A stretch of 37,638 nt of DNA, taken from Oscillospiraceae bacterium. Lineage in GTDB: Bacteria > Bacillota > Clostridia > Oscillospirales > Oscillospiraceae. The translations under genes and the position numbers were made by a program. Where the stretch lies: assembly GCA_017501355.1 (NCBI GenBank), contig JAFVXA010000042.1:1-37638 (forward strand), in the 5' to 3' direction. Numbering within the stretch: position 1 is the stretch's first letter; each line of letters opens with the position of its first letter. A model generated the notes under the pieces. The model was given only the letters and a program-made list of their open reading frames with translations. It searched no databases and was not told the origin of the DNA. Shown piece by piece: positions 36,297-37,638 of the stretch.

Positions 36297-37638
36297 TTAC
36301 TTGTTATCCTCGTCCACGACCTTGTAGTCAGCATCATAGTACTGCTGACCGCCGTCGTTGCCGCAGCTGCCGCAATCGCCGCCTGCGCAGCCGCCCATAT
36401 CGGGACCTGCGCCATTGGGGTTAGCCTGCTGATAGAGCTTCTCGCTCACGGCATAGAATGCCTTGGTCAGAGCCTCGGTATCTGCCTTGATGGCAGCGGT
36501 ATCGGTGCCCTTGAGGGTCTCCTTCAGCTTGTCAACCGCGCTCTGGACGCTTGCCTTGTCCTCTGCGGGCAGCTTGTCGCCCATTTCTTCCAGAGCCTTC
36601 TCGGTCTGATAGACCATCTGGTCAGCCTGGTTGCGGGTCTCCACTTCGTCCTTGAGCTTGGCATCCTCAGCCGCAAACTGCTCAGCTTCCTTCACAGCGC
36701 GCTCGATATCCTCCTTGCTCATGTTGGTGGATGCGGTGATGGTGATCTGCTGCTCCTTGCCGGTACCGAGATCCTTTGCGGACACGTTCACGATGCCGTT
36801 AGCATCGATGTTGAAGGTCACTTCGATCTGGGGCACACCGCGGCGTGCGGGAGCGATGCCGTCAAGGTGGAAGCGACCGAGGCTCTTGTTGGCAGCAGCC
36901 ATTTCGCGCTCGCCCTGCAGAACGTTGACTTCCACGCTGGTCTGGTTATCGGCAGCAGTGGAGAAGATCTGGCTCTTCTTCACGGGGATGGTGGTGTTGC
37001 GCTCGATGAGTCTGGTGCAGATACCGCCCATGGTCTCGATACCGAGGGACAGGGGGGTGACATCCAGCAGCAGCAGACCCTTCACGTCGCCGGTCAGCAC
37101 GCCTGCCTGCAGAGCTGCGCCCATAGCCACGCACTCATCGGGGTTGATGCCCTTGAAGGGCTCGCTGCCGGTGAACTTCTTCACAGCCTCGGCAACAGCG
37201 GGGATACGGCTGGAGCCGCCCACCATCAGCACCTTGGAGAGCTGAGAAGGATTCAGACCTGCGTCGCTCATAGCCTGACGCACGGGACCCATGGTAGCGT
37301 CCACCAGATGTGCGGTCAGCTCGTTGAACTTGGCGCGGCTGAGGGTCAGATCCAGATGCTTGGGACCGGTAGCATCCGCGGTGATATAGGGCAGGTTGAT
37401 GTTGGAGCTCATCACGCCGGAAAGCTCGATCTTTGCCTTCTCAGCAGCTTCCTTCAGACGCTGCATAGCGACCTTGTCGCCGGCGAGGTCAACGCCCTCA
37501 GCCTTCTTGAACTCAGCCACCATCCACTTCATGATGCACTCGTCGAAGTCGTCGCCGCCGAGGCGGTTGTTGCCGGCGGTTGCGAGAACCTCGATCACGC
37601 CGTCGTCGATCTCGAGGATGGACACGTCGAAGGTGCCG
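36297..37638 (-). CDS. dnaK: DnaK (Hsp70), 5' end outside the window
   Basis: The last 446 or so residues of the Hsp70 chaperone are present. At the window edge the frame reads [13 protein letters not shown], the phosphate-2 region of the ATPase domain, so roughly 170 residues are missing. The segment [20 protein letters not shown], the interdomain linker [20 protein letters not shown] and the substrate-binding domain follow. The C-terminus ends [12 protein letters not shown], normal for Firmicutes, but just before it stands the Cys-rich [16 protein letters not shown], three Cys within eight residues, which is unusual. The stop is TAA at 36297-36299. dnaJ follows. Confidence 0.98.
   Translation of the reverse strand, partial: GTFDVSILEIDDGVIEVLATAGNNRLGGDDFDECIMKWMVAEFKKAEGVDLAGDKVAMQRLKEAAEKAKIELSGVMSSNINLPYITADATGPKHLDLTLSRAKFNELTAHLVDATMGPVRQAMSDAGLNPSQLSKVLMVGGSSRIPAVAEAVKKFTGSEPFKGINPDECVAMGAALQAGVLTGDVKGLLLLDVTPLSLGIETMGGICTRLIERNTTIPVKKSQIFSTAADNQTSVEVNVLQGEREMAAANKSLGRFHLDGIAPARRGVPQIEVTFNIDANGIVNVSAKDLGTGKEQQITITASTNMSKEDIERAVKEAEQFAAEDAKLKDEVETRNQADQMVYQTEKALEEMGDKLPAEDKASVQSAVDKLKETLKGTDTAAIKADTEALTKAFYAVSEKLYQQANPNGAGPDMGGCAGGDCGSCGNDGGQQYYDADYKVVDEDNK

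Overview
This is a 37.6-kb piece of a GC-rich chromosome from an anaerobic Clostridia-type Firmicute. A gut member of the Oscillospirales (Ruminococcaceae/Oscillospiraceae) fits best. The evidence is a V-type (ntp) ATPase, a split ThrE-type exporter, COG1313 and YgiQ radical SAM proteins, BlaI/BlaR1 and PadR/HAAS regulatory pairs, a class II thymidine kinase, S-layer-homology domains, tRNAs with encoded CCA, and strong AGGAGG ribosome-binding sites with sigma-70-type TTGACA/TATAAT promoters. No species can be named from the sequence alone. I see no prophage, insertion sequence, CRISPR array, rRNA or replication origin. This is mostly core-genome housekeeping DNA.

Layout. Positions 1-180 hold two perfect 15-bp hairpins. 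Positions 183-5141 (all minus) hold two envelope-sensing regulatory modules. One is padR, a HAAS-domain membrane protein and a membrane-anchored unknown. The other is blaI and a BlaR1-like M56 protease without a penicillin-binding domain, followed by an unknown three-helix membrane protein. The blaI promoter carries two matching 16-bp dyads. Next come typA (minus), tRNA-Arg(CCU) (plus), gap (minus, with a cluster of dyads at its promoter) and a DeoR-family regulator (minus). Positions 9662-12071 are a three-gene export operon (split threonine/serine exporter plus an MFS transporter) lying directly downstream of tRNA-Ser(GGA).

From 12704 to 20893 the genes are on the plus strand: a histidine phosphatase-GNAT fusion, ygiQ (broken by one in-frame TAA), hemW, a secreted phosphodiester-glycosidase-like protein with three SLH domains, and a dicarboxylate/glutamate symporter. 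From 24515 down to 21068 (minus) lies a cluster of a SPASM-type radical SAM protein, mutY, tdk and a PflX-like radical SAM protein.

Positions 24645-33164 (minus) are a complete nine-gene V-type ATPase operon in the order H-I-K-E-C-F-A-B-D. Its K subunit keeps every residue of the known sodium-binding site, so a Na+-coupled enzyme is likely, and the adjacent DAACS symporter could use the sodium gradient. The right end (minus) holds a 5'-truncated dnaK, dnaJ, rpiB and a membrane-anchored glycoside-hydrolase-like protein.

I found no clearly new multi-gene system. The best leads are the nonsense codon in ygiQ, the Cys-rich tail of DnaK, the phosphatase-acetyltransferase fusion, the operator arrays at blaI and gap, the BlaR1-like protein with a non-PBP ectodomain, and the ThrE/MFS operon behind tRNA-Ser.
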